64,000 nt of DNA, taken from the NCBI RefSeq assembly GCF_963966145.1, contig NC_091049.1:16616001-16680000 (forward strand). The letters are read 5' to 3'. The stretch comes from Tenebrio molitor (Eukaryota > Arthropoda > Insecta > Coleoptera > Tenebrionidae). Under the pieces are notes generated by a model that made no database searches, was not told the DNA's origin, and saw only the letters and a list, made by a program, of their open reading frames with translations. Below are positions 51,795 to 61,868 of the stretch, piece by piece; the stretch's first letter is position 1, and each line of letters opens with the position of its first letter. A program made the translations under genes and the position numbers.

Positions 51795-54130
51795 ATGGCA
51801 TCAAAAAAGACACATTATTCTTGTGCTGTTTCAACGTGTCTTAACAAATTTGTAACTGCAAGTGGGCTAAAACCTACTAAACATTTTTTTGCAATCCCAA
51901 ACGCACCTCTTGAGAAGAGAAAAGCTTGGTTTGATGCAATAAATTTTAATCAAAGCGCAAAAATTAATGACAATTGTATAGGCCGAAAATATCTTTGCGA
52001 AGATCATTTTTCTGATGAGTGTTTCTCAAATACAAATAAGAACCGCTTAAATAAATTTGCAATACCTACAATTTTTAACAATAATAAAAATATAAAAATT
52101 ATAGAAAATATACATTTATCAATCAATAATACTGTTGCAGCAGAAACGACAATCAATTCAGACATTTCTTTTGAGAGTAAGTCTAATGAAATTCCAAAGT
52201 CACCATGTAAAGACGTTCAAAAGCGGCGTTTGTCCCCTGAAACGCCCAGAAATGACACCAAACGTATTAAGCGCTTTTCAATATTAAAAGAAATTAATTG
52301 CAGAACGGTATCGTAATTGACTCCCAGGAAGAAAAAATAAATTAAAAAGTTAAGCAAAATTTTCGGCCACCTCGTCATTTAAAGAGTTGCAGCAAAATCT
52401 AAATGCAGCTGGAGTTAATTTCATTCGGACGCAATTTATAAACTGCAAAAGAAAAATTAATACGTGGACTCCTGCCGATAAAGCTTTTGCACTCGCGATT
52501 TATAAAAGAGGACCAAGGTGTTATAGGTTCCTACCTAAAATTTTAAAATTGCCGTCCAAATCGACCTTGCAGAAAGTATTGAAAAATGTGCCATTTCACT
52601 GTGGAGTGAATAAAGATCTATTGGATAGATTGTCAAAAGTAATTTGCAAAAAGAATAGGATTAATAGGTTTTGCATCTTAGTTTTGACGAGGTAGCTTTG
52701 TCTGCGGATTTAACATACTGCGGAGCCTCAGCCTTAATAATGGGCTAGTACGAAGATTTGGGCACATTAGGGCGAACAAAAGAGATGGCCAAAAATGCGT
52801 TGGTATTTATGGTGCAAGGTTTTGCGCAAAAGTTGGAAGCAACCCGTCGCATATTATTTTGTAAAAAATACTGTTAAACACTGTCATTTGAAACAAATAA
52901 TATGCAAAATAATAAGCGAACTTCAAATTCGTGGTTTCGAAGTGGTTGCCACCGTTTGCGATCAAGGATCCACGAACGTATCGGCCGTTAAAAAATTGCA
53001 AAAAGAAACCACCACCGATGGGAGAGAAGGGCCTTACTTTTTTGTTAACAATAAAAAAATTATAACTTTTTTTGAGATGCCCCATCTACTTAAAAACACA
53101 AGAAATGCACTGTCACATTATAATATTAGATTTTCTAATAATTTCGTAGCAAAATTTCAACACATCGTAGATGCTTATTAGGTGGATAAAAAAAAAAAGA
53201 TTTCCCACGCTTTATTAAATTCGCGAATGTTTTTTGGACATTAATTCGCCAGGGAATCGTGCCCTCAAAATGAAGGTATCTGTAGCGGCAAAAACAATGA
53301 GTGCTACAGTTGCCAGTGCAATTGAAACTGCAATTGCAGTGTCACCAGGAACAATTCCTGCGGAAGCCATTCATACTGCAACGTTTATAAATGACATTAA
53401 CGATTTATTCGACAGTATGAATGGTAATCTGCGTTATAAGTGTGGAGGAAATTCATTTAGATGCTCTATAACAGATAAGTCCCGACACAATTTATTCTGG
53501 GAAAGTATGATGCAGAAAATTAGTTCTTGGCAATTTGAATGTCCAAAAACTGGTCAAATTGACGATGTTAAAATGAAATTTCACAATGGGTGGATAAATA
53601 ATATTCGAGCGTTTCGTGAATTATGGAAAACTTGTAAAACGGAGAGCTTTGAGTATTTGCGAACACGAGCCGTGAATCAAGACTGCCTCGAAAATTTGTT
53701 TTCAGTTTTGAGACTATTATACATGGCATGGGCAACACAAATCCCAGTTGCTACCGATTCACGGCAGCTCTCAAAACTAGCGTTCTGAATAATCTCGTGG
53801 GTTCTAGCAAAGACAAAAATTGCGAAACCCACGATGTCGAAATATTAGACAATTTAGAAGAGTTTTTAGATGGTGATTTTAATGTAAGAAAGCCAATAGT
53901 AACGGATCAAGCAAATTAAAAACACTCGAATGCGCTGCATGTCACTTCACTATGCATTATTATCACAAGATTTAGAACCATGTCATACATTTACTAGTTT
54001 TAAGGAAAATGACGAAAAAAAAAAAATACGTGCAAAAACCACTAATGACATTGCACATACATATGAGGTGATATATTATTTTTTAAATGAATGTGGAGAA
54101 ATTTCGAATGTTTTTCAAGACGTTTTCTAG
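51795..54130 (+). pseudogene. P/THAP9-type transposase pseudogene
   Basis: The start at 51795 (MASKKTHYSCAVSTCLNKFV) gives a complete THAP finger: CAVSTC, WFDAINFNQ, CEDHF and KFAIPTIF (C-x4-C...C-x2-H plus the AVPTIF box). A basic linker runs to a stop at 52316. The P-transposase core then reads TWTPADKAFALAIYKRGPRC, FDEVAL, VVATVCDQGSTNVSAV (conserved catalytic-region Asp), FFEMPHLLKNTRNAL and TRAVNQDCLENLFSVLR, and after a frameshift near 53730 FTAALKTSVLNNLVGSS. Stops at about 52316, 52693 and 53179 and a frameshift near 53730 inactivate it. All domains are in normal order, so it was once full length. Confidence 0.87.
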
Positions 54131-56537
54131 ACTTCAGTTGGTTTTCTTGTACAGACCATTGTTCTGAAATTCAATCTGTTGTAACGGGCTAAAGCGCCCC
54201 ATTTTTGGCAAAAAATCCCAAAGTCGTGATTTTTGTGTAGAGGGTTCCTTTGCGCTACGAGCTGAAAAACAGTTTTGACTCTGCCTCAGAAACAATTGTT
54301 TAAAATACTCATTTCCGGTAATTCGATGGATACTTGATATAATCACACCGTCAACCTTTTTCATTTCCGCATTTTTTTCTTAAAGTTCCTCATCTTCATC
54401 GCCCTGTGGTGAAGGGCTGAAGAATATCGTCACCCTTTGTGATTTAGGGGAAGTAAGAGTCTTCCGAAAGTCAGAACAAAATTTTACAGTCACCTACGGA
54501 AACAGCTTTACTAGCAGGGTAGTTTAGCCACCTTGTTCCCTTCAACTTTACCCTGGGGGCCCACGCTCGGGCACCGTGAGCCTCAATTTGAGTGCCTTCG
54601 TTCCTTCGTGCCGCGAACTAGTCCGTGGGCGAAACTAGTTCAATTTTAATGCCCATTGTCCTCTACGTGTGACTCAGCGAGCAAAGGTTTGCTGATTTCT
54701 CCATTTTCCATCAATTTCATTTAACTGAACCTCACTTCTTTGTTTATTTTGGTCTGTCAACTGTCTTCTCTCATAAAAATCCAACACCCACTTTTCCTGC
54801 GACCGCAGCATACGGCAGTACACCATTGGCCCGCTCAATTTCACGTGGAATTAACAAAAACACCGAGTTAATAAAAGGGAGAGATAAGAGATTTTAGCTC
54901 TCTTCCCGTTTTGCGTGTACCCCAAGCTTGTTTACGTGGTGAACGTACCGTCTAATTACCGTCAAGTGCCGCAAAAGGGAAGAAGCGGCTACAATCTCGC
55001 TGTCGCAGTCGAGAAATCCACGACTGGACATCTCGCAGAACAATTTCCCTAAAGGGCAGAGTAAAAGCTCAGGTGAGACCTCCAACCTTCTTATCGTCGA
55101 CCTTCCGTCTTTTTTTCTTCAGCTGGGTAATTTTCTATTGTCTTCCCCAGGCCTTTTTTCCTTATCTCGTCATTCTCGCACATTATCTTCGACCTACCGC
55201 GAAATAACGCCTTCGTGTCCCGGACTCTCCAGAGGCAAGTCCGTGTCCCACAGGAGCTACCGCCGGATCCTTGAGGCGAGTTACTCACAACGCTCCGCGC
55301 AGGCGCATCCACCCCCGCCAAAAGCCACCCTCACCGGAGTCCCGGAGTCCAGCTTCCGGCAGCGACCAGCACCGCAGCAACTACGGTCAGAGCTTTTCAT
55401 TCTTTGCGGAAAATTGCCATCAGGAACGGACGCTTTGTTCCGTTAATCTGCTACCTAGTTGATGCACAAGTGCGCTGGATTTTTATAAAACAACTTGCGA
55501 TAAAAATTGTGAAGGGCTAGCTACTACGCGTGATTGTTCGCTCGGATCAGTCAAATATTTTTCAAGTAAATCAACGCCCTGTACGACACGTGGCCACGCG
55601 CTCCAATATAGGACAATTTCTCGGGTCAAAAACCGAATTAAATTTTATTTTTACTTTTAAATGGTAGCGGCTTGCTAAATTAATTCAATTTTAATTTTTA
55701 CAACTCTAATTATCAAATGAAACGGATTTTACATAAATAGATTTTTTTTATTGTTACATTTGTTGCAAGTTTTTGCTGGTCGTGTAAAGTTAAATATTTT
55801 TTTTGTGAATGTTTTTTGAATACTCTGGTTATTAAATATGTGTTTTTTTTTCTAAATATTGTTGTAGTCATTTAGTATTATTGTTTTGTTATAAGCGTAG
55901 GTTATAAGTTAAGGCATTAAGGCCTGTTTTTTTGTATGTTCCCATGTGCATTATGTATCTTTTGCTTGTCGTGCAAATTAATATTTTTTATTTTTCACTT
56001 TAGTATAATTGCATGATAACTCCTAGGATACGAAATACGTAAACATGTCCATAACAACCGGGGCATAATACAGGGCGTAGCGTAGTAAGAATAAGCGGGC
56101 GTAATGAATTCATAACGCCCTCATCAATTCATAATTGCAAAGATGCCAATTTTTTTTTTTTTTAAAGAACACGTGAAAAATAAAATCTTGTATGTACCAC
56201 GGCGTCACCAAATGATTACGCCCATCGAACGATATCCATCTCTCGGGCTAAAGGCCTCGAGTTGGATTCATCGTTCTCCGAGCGTAATCATCGTTGTAAC
56301 GCCCTTGGTGCATAAATAGCTATTATTGCTTTCAACTGTCATAAATTATCATTTTCTCCTTTGTAAACTGCCTGCTAACTGCTCTAAAGCAAAAAATATT
56401 AGATAACCGACCGTTGCCCTAGACAACACATCAAAGTGACAATTCTCGAAAAATTTGTCAAAACTGTCAAAAGCAAATGCGAAATCATTTTAAATAGATT
56501 TGGAAGCTTTGGGGCGTCGTTTCAAACAATAAAAGTT
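54131..56537. other. No gene assigned
   Basis: The stretch 54500-55500 is GC-richer, with frames on both strands (for example plus 55138-55446) but no recognisable domain. AACTAGTCCGTGGGCGAAAC and CTAGTT form a small inverted pair near 54618. A TATA-like TTTTTATAAAACAA lies at 55481. Further right (56090-56330) is a decayed palindromic repeat with GCATAAATAGCTATTATT, related to the one at 57810. Confidence 0.4.
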
Positions 56538-56640
56538 TGTATGCAACTCATTTCTGTGCAAATTGGGTTTTTCTAATTGCCCGAGAGGCCAGATTGAAAT
56601 ACGAGCGCAGCGAGGATTTTAAGGCCTCGAGGCGCTTATT
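56538..56640. repeat. Half of a fold-back repeat (family of 57810-57945)
   Basis: TATGCAACTCATTTCTGTGC, AAATTGGGTTTTTCTAATTG and CCCGAGAGGCC match the arms of the complete copy at 57810-57945. Confidence 0.65.
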
Positions 56641-56780
56641 ACCACTTCTTCAAGCTAATAAAATTCCCACTAATCTTCAACAAACATTTTGAAGATAACC
56701 TTTTTCCTCTTGACCAAAACATATATCAACTCGCTGACCGTTTTTTTGCAAGTCTTATATTTTTTGATGCACCAACGAAA

Positions 56781-57287
56781 ATGTCGCGATACTTTGCTTT
56801 GCTTTTCCTGGGATTGTGCTCGATCAAATGCGGTAAAAACATTGCTATTGGAAGAAATTAAATGTTTGTTACATATTCTCTTGCAGCTCTCACAATAAAC
56901 TGTCATGCAACAAACATTACTGCTTTACTAGAAGGTAATAGACATGACTTGGTAGACTGCAATGTGTACATGACCAACATGATGGGAGGGCAAGGATATG
57001 GCAATAAAAATGTATCAACAAACTTAGATTTTCGTTGTTATACTGTTGCTGTTGACACAGGTAGGTTGTGAAAATATCGATGAATTATTTAAACAAATAA
57101 CCTTTGGTATTTTACAGACACATCTGATGTAGTGGTCAAGGGGTGCATTCTAGGTGGTTGTGGTTTCATGAAGGAAGCGTTGAAATATATGGTACGAAGC
57201 TTTCAAGGGTCAAGGTCTAATTCGATTCAAGGAGTCGAGTGCAAGTTGTGTAATAGTGACGGATGTAACTCGGCAAATTCCATATAA
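56781..57287 (+). CDS. Secreted Ly-6/three-finger-like protein, three exons
   Basis: Exons are 56781-56832, 56887-57060 and 57118-57287. Both introns (54 and 57 bp) have GT...AG ends, and all joins keep frame (phase 1), giving 131 residues. The N-terminus MSRYFALLFLGLCSIKC is a signal peptide. The mature part has spaced cysteines (INCHATN, VDCNVY, FRCYTV, KGCILGGCGF, VECKLC) and ends CNSDGCNSANSI. The final C-x4-CN is the hallmark of the Ly-6/uPAR fold, as in insect quiver/sleepless-type proteins. No C-terminal hydrophobic tail is visible, so it is more likely secreted than GPI-anchored. The family is inferred from the cysteine pattern; the ligand is unknown. It is the only intact host-type gene here. 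Confidence 0.82.
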
Positions 57288-57809
57288 ATATTTAATTCTT
57301 CGAAAAATCATTTAAGAACAAATTGCATTTTTTGACCTCTTGATAATAATACAAGTGATAACCCCTGGACAGTCTTCTTTCTGAAGTAGCGATAAACTTG
57401 CAGTCACAAAAACTAAATCATTAATAAGCACCACAAAGGACTTTAATTAATTCTTTCCAAAAAAAATCTGAAGGTAGGGGAGCACAAGCAATAATTCAAG
57501 TGGTTATTTCCTTTTGCTTTTTTCATCCAGTGAAAAAGAGTTGAATTACAGCACGAGCAAGTATTACAAAACAGAAAGGAGCACGCAAATAAGTTGCGAC
57601 CCTCCATACAACCCTGACTTAGCTCCAAGCGATTTCGTTTGTAAAATAATGATAAAGCAGTATCAGCAGAGTTGAACCATTTTAAAAATAAAAATTCAAA
57701 ATATGTTTAATGAAATGGCAGAATTAATTCTTCCTGTGTTTAAATAAAGGGTAGAATATTTTTTGCTTTCAAGAAATTCTTAACAATTATGTCGATACAC
57801 TAAAATTTT
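57288..57809. other. 3' flank of the Ly-6-like gene, no other feature
   Basis: No clear AATAAA was seen close to the stop. A minus-strand frame at 57443-57628 has no domain. Confidence 0.35.
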
Positions 57810-57945
57810 ATATGCAATTCGTTTCTGGGTAAATTGGGCTTTTCTAATTGCCCTCGAGGCCTTAATACCCTCGCTACGCTTGTGTTTTAATCTTGTCCCT
57901 CGGGCAATTAGAAAATCCCAATTTACACAGAACCTCGTTGCATAA
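57810..57945. repeat. Complete fold-back repeat with GGGCAATTAGAAAA arms
   Basis: The left arm TATGCAATTCGTTTCTGGGT and AAATTGGGCTTTTCTAATTG pairs with CAATTAGAAAATCCCAATTT and CAGAACCTCGTTGCATA. It is followed by AATAACTATTATT, as at 56330. Confidence 0.8.
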
Positions 57946-58949
57946 ATAACTATTATTAATGTTTTTTGATCATTTTATACACAAGCTGTTTTTGTGATTA
58001 CTGATTATTATTAAATGTAGGATGTAGGATTTTTTCCCTCAACCTGAACCCTCCACCACCCGGGGGCACGGCAATTTTGCCGGAGTACATACACTATTAC
58101 GGATATTACTATCAAGTAATAATGTAGGCTTTTTCCCTCAATATTGTTATAGTCATTTTGTATTATTTATTTCATTATTTTGTATAGTTATAGTCGCGGT
58201 TTTTGAAAACTATTTTATGTGCAATATTGACCGTTTTATATACCTCATGTAAAAGGATTTAATACATTTTATACCATATTATATTCTTTGTTGTTATTTG
58301 AAACTTTTACCAATATTTTGGTTGTTTCTAAAATTTTGTACGAAATTGATAAATTTAAATCGATAGATTTTTCCCGCCGACATACCGGTGCTTCTGTCTG
58401 TTGTCAAGGGTGGCGCTGCAACTCGTTTCCAAATTTCAGCCTCGGGTTAACTTGTATCCTGTAGGGTTTATTTGTCTATGCCGACGCGGCACCCCCCACT
58501 ATGCACCACTTGTCAAAATGTAAGAGTAAATCATATTAAAAATTAAAACGCCGACTACACCTGACCTGACCTGATCTGAAAAATGATGCGACAGCGTCCT
58601 TATATCGAAAATAACTATTATTTTGCACGTTTGAATCTGATATTTGGTGCCGCCGCGATACCTGATCACAAAACCCGACCTGACACGTGACGAAAAGTGA
58701 GGCGTGCCGAGTCGGGATATTAGAGGTTCATCACATAGAAAAAATAAGTATAATCTAGAATGCAAAGTTGCTTACAAAATTTGTGTCAGGGTTATGAGCA
58801 CGGCTAGTGCACCTACCACAAGCCGTAGGGTGGCCATGAAACAAAAGAAGACAGAAACTTATTGCGCGCCCTCGGTGGCCGATAAAATGGTGAAAGCGTG
58901 TTAAAATTCCCAGCAATATGAGACAATGATAAGGACAACCTTTTAATTT
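57946..58949. other. No gene assigned
   Basis: It contains ACCTGACCTGACCTGATCTG (58558-58577), about three inverted TCAGG units. A short plus frame at 58704-58904 (66 codons) has no domain. Confidence 0.4.
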
Positions 58950-59430
58950 GTATTTGTAATATAAGACTACAAAAATTACGGATTACTCTGAAATTTGTGA
59001 GCGGGATTTTCAACAAGACTTTATAATTACAACTCCCAAAAGACGACGCTTATGTAAAGATGCTGTTCCTTGTCCTTCTATTTTTGTAAGTATCTATAAT
59101 TAAAAAAGACTTGTGGTGTTTATTGATACATGAAATATACATAGAAGCGAAGTCAACCACAAATATGAGAAAACAAAATGAGCTTCCTCTTCTCATTTTT
59201 CGATCAATTACTTATTAGTTTTCACAATCATAATCAGGGACCTCCAGTTATTAATTACTGTCATCTTATTAATGTTTTTGTTTTTTAGACTTTTCCCACT
59301 GAAACTCCGGTTGAAATTCCTGTACCCCAAAATCCTGTCGAGTCTTTCGTCATTCCAACTGTTCCAATCACATCCAAATCAATTCAAGTAAATAGTATTT
59401 CTGCGGAGTATATGCCACCAAATGGTTGAG
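58950..59430 (+). pseudogene. THAP-domain gene remnant (C-terminal half of finger plus linker exon)
   Basis: The plus strand codes SEICERDFQQDFIITTPKRR and RLCKDAVPCPSIF, the C-terminal half of a THAP finger (C-x2-[D/H]F... then the AVP-IF box), ending at a donor GTAAGT (59089). After an intron of about 200 bp ending TTTTTTAG, a proline-rich linker follows (TETPVEIPVPQNPVE...) to a stop near 59428. The first half of the finger is not recognised. It could belong to a host THAP gene or to a P element. A further frame at 59422-59757 has no known domain. Confidence 0.5.
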
Positions 59431-59865
59431 ATAATGGGCCCTCATTTGCTAGAAAATCCAATATTTTCATCTTGTCTGGAACATAAAAATCAGATTTGCG
59501 AGCTGATAATAACTGCAACGCTGAAACCAGTTTTAGATAATACATATTTGTCAAGGAAAAACAGATTTATTAAAGAAGAAATGTGCAATCCAGAACAAAC
59601 TACTTTGGAGAAAAATATTAAAGTTATAAATTGTTCTAACCTACCTTGTGTTATGATTCCATGTTTTTTTTGCAATTCTAATTTATTAGATTTTGCTAGC
59701 CCAGAATGTATCCAAAATAAGTTCGAATCTTGGATATTTTATAGCACGACCTTCTAAATAGTCGAGACGCTTGGCTCTCTCCGGCCTGTTCATTTGAGCA
59801 AAATACCATTATGCACTTGTAAGCCGTTTGGCGCTAGCAAACGGGGGATTTGAGTTCGGAACCAT
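59431..59865. other. Frame of unknown nature and spacer
   Basis: The plus frame 59422-59757 (111 codons, includes LEHKNQICELIITATLKPVL) overlaps the end of the THAP remnant and might be a later part of the same dead gene. No domain was recognised. Confidence 0.3.
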
Positions 59866-59990
59866 CAGTGATGCCAGATTAGGGAATTTTTCCCTAGTTC
59901 TAGGGATTTTTTTGACAAAAAGGGAAAAAGGGATTTTTTTCAATTTTTTTCAATATTCTAGGGATTTTTGTAATTTGCAATAAAAACCTA
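59866..59990 (+). mobile_element. Probable 5' terminus of a hAT element
   Basis: CAGTGATGCCAGATTAGGGA with repeated AGGGATTTTT words is a typical hAT end. It may be the left end of the element whose transposase starts at 61869, with the Harbinger-type element and SINE inserted in between. The right end is outside the window. Confidence 0.55.
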
Positions 59991-60171
59991 AAAATTTTAG
60001 TCTTCTTTACATGACTGAGCAGCTTTGATTTTTAAATACATACTTAAAAAAATACTTGCGAAGAATCCTGTCTAAAAAAAGTAATACCAATATGCGCCCT
60101 CTCTTAATGAACGGAAACATTATAAAAACTTGATTTTTTTACAGGGGTCTTTTATGTTTTTTAAACAATAA

Positions 60172-60847
60172 AGTGGGATTTATAAACTCTTCCGCAGCCG
60201 CAACAGTTGCTGTAGCGCTGTAGCGGTTGCTGTTGCTGTTGACGCAACGGCAAGAAGTTAAAAGATGCGCATTGGGTACTGGCATTTATAAAGTTCGGTA
60301 TTAGCCACGGTTGCAGTTGGGCAGCTGCAGCTGTGCCGTTGGATATAATCAATTTTTATCTTCTGCGGCAACTGCTGCGGATTCAGTAATGCTCGACCAA
60401 TCAGGTGTAAGCAATTGAGTCGGTAAAACAGGTATTGGTTATTGACAGCATAATACACGGGTGTATTTAAAAAATTGTTCCGGATCTGCAGCTTTCATTT
60501 TCAGAAAATAATTGTAACTGCCTCGAGTTTTCCTTTGTCTATTAATTAGCCTTGTTTTATATCTTCTCCTTCGACGATCCGCTTTTAGTATAAGAACACA
60601 GTAACAACCCAAAAGTTCCCAAAAGCACTTTTTCATCAATCATTGTAAAGAAACGGAGATTAACATTTAACAACAAAGAAATATAGGTTATGTTACATTA
60701 TGTGTTGACCGGTGGCGTATCAGTATGGTACCAACTGCAACGGCATGGAGTTTATAAATTGGTATCCTTGCCACCACTGCTGCGGTTGCGGGTACCTCAA
60801 CCGCTACAGCAACTGTTGCGGCTGCAGAAGACTTTATAAATCCCACT
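60172..60847. mobile_element. 676-bp Harbinger-type non-autonomous element
   Basis: The ends are AGTGGGATTTATAAA with an inverted match at the right (TTTATAAATCCCACT). The inverted repeat continues about 50 bp through CAGCCGCAACAGTTGCTGTA. The target duplication is TAA (60169-60171 and 60848-60850), the TWA signature of PIF/Harbinger. The interior is rich in GCAACNG words and has no transposase. Confidence 0.78.
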
Positions 60848-60880
60848 TAATTATTAAAATTACTTGCTTGAAATTATGTT

Positions 60881-61334
60881 TGTTTTTTTTTTTTTTAAAT
60901 GCCATTCCCGTTTTTTGCCATACGGCTTTTACGGTACCTTTTCGGTCGGCGGTTTTTCCTTTTTCCAATTCCATTTTGCCTATCCTCCTCTCCTTCCTTC
61001 AGGTGGTGCGACGGGGCTCCGGGGCACTTTCCCCGGCCACCCATGCCCATTCCACCTCACATTCACAGACATACACAACACTTATACACCCATGGGCGCC
61101 TTTTCCCGACGGGACTCGAACCCGTGCTGACCTCGCTGTGGTGGTCGAAAGAGTGTCGCTCTTCCTTCTATCACCCTACCGTCAGCCCCTACTAGACATA
61201 CACACACATCCATGGCACGGCGGAGTTTCCTTCCTTCGAAAAAATCCTCCCCCTTCGGTGGGAATCGAACCCACTAGCGCCGGGACCGCGACCTCGGAGC
61301 ACTGTCTCCGACAGCCATGCGGCCACCGAGCTAC
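60881..61334 (-). mobile_element. tRNA-derived, probably dimeric SINE
   Basis: It is flanked by the perfect 18-bp direct repeat CTTGCTTGAAATTATGTT (60863-60880 and 61335-61352). On the minus strand it starts GTAGCTCGGTGGCCGCATGG (A-box type) and has a B-box, GGGTTCGATTCCC, about 60 bp later. A second B-box-like GGGTTCGAGTCCC lies near 61110, in a second tRNA-like unit. The 3' end is an A-tail (T-run 60883-60896 on plus). Transcription would be by RNA polymerase III from the internal boxes. These are not functional tRNA genes. Confidence 0.88.
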
Positions 61335-61352
61335 CTTGCTTGAAATTATGTT

Positions 61353-61868
61353 ATTCCCCTGAAAACTTTTTGATCACGTGTTCGCCCGAGGTTATAAACA
61401 CAGTATAATAACCAGTAGCGACAGACAGCTTGATTTGCGAACGTGACCATTATTGACTTTTACTACCCAAACCGTCACTTCTCAAACAGCGTGTGATATG
61501 AATAGGCAACTCCTTATACATACAAATTCAGGCATATTTCAGAAAGCAGAAAGTTTTAGTGGAATTTACATTTATTAATCAGAGAATTCATAGTGATTCA
61601 GGGCTACCACCACAAATTTCAAACGAATTCAAACCATTTTCAAGGACTTTACTACCCAAACCGTCATTTAGACGTGTTCATATTCATAACGACCCAATGC
61701 TTTTCTTATGGACCTGTCATTTCGTGTCGCTACTGGTTATACTGTGTTATAAATATACCCCACATTATGCAAATGCAACTCAATTGCGCACATATTAAAG
61801 TTTTTTTTTTCAAAAAGACGATTTTTTATTACAAAAGCGAGTGTAAAAGTGTTAGTTTCTCGTCAAAA
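61353..61868. other. Spacer, probably 5' region of the hAT element
   Basis: Frames at 61559-61798 and 61593-61898 show no domain. The sequence TTTACTACCCAAACCGTCA occurs twice (near 61456 and 61648). Confidence 0.35.

Noticed and set aside
54894..55446. A host exon in the GC-rich stretch
   Set aside because: Frames exist on both strands but show no domain or consistent splice sites, so a gene call is not supported.
61060..61334. Functional tRNA genes on the minus strand
   Set aside because: A- and B-boxes are present but the acceptor stem does not close, and the unit is inside a SINE with an A-tail and an 18-bp duplication.
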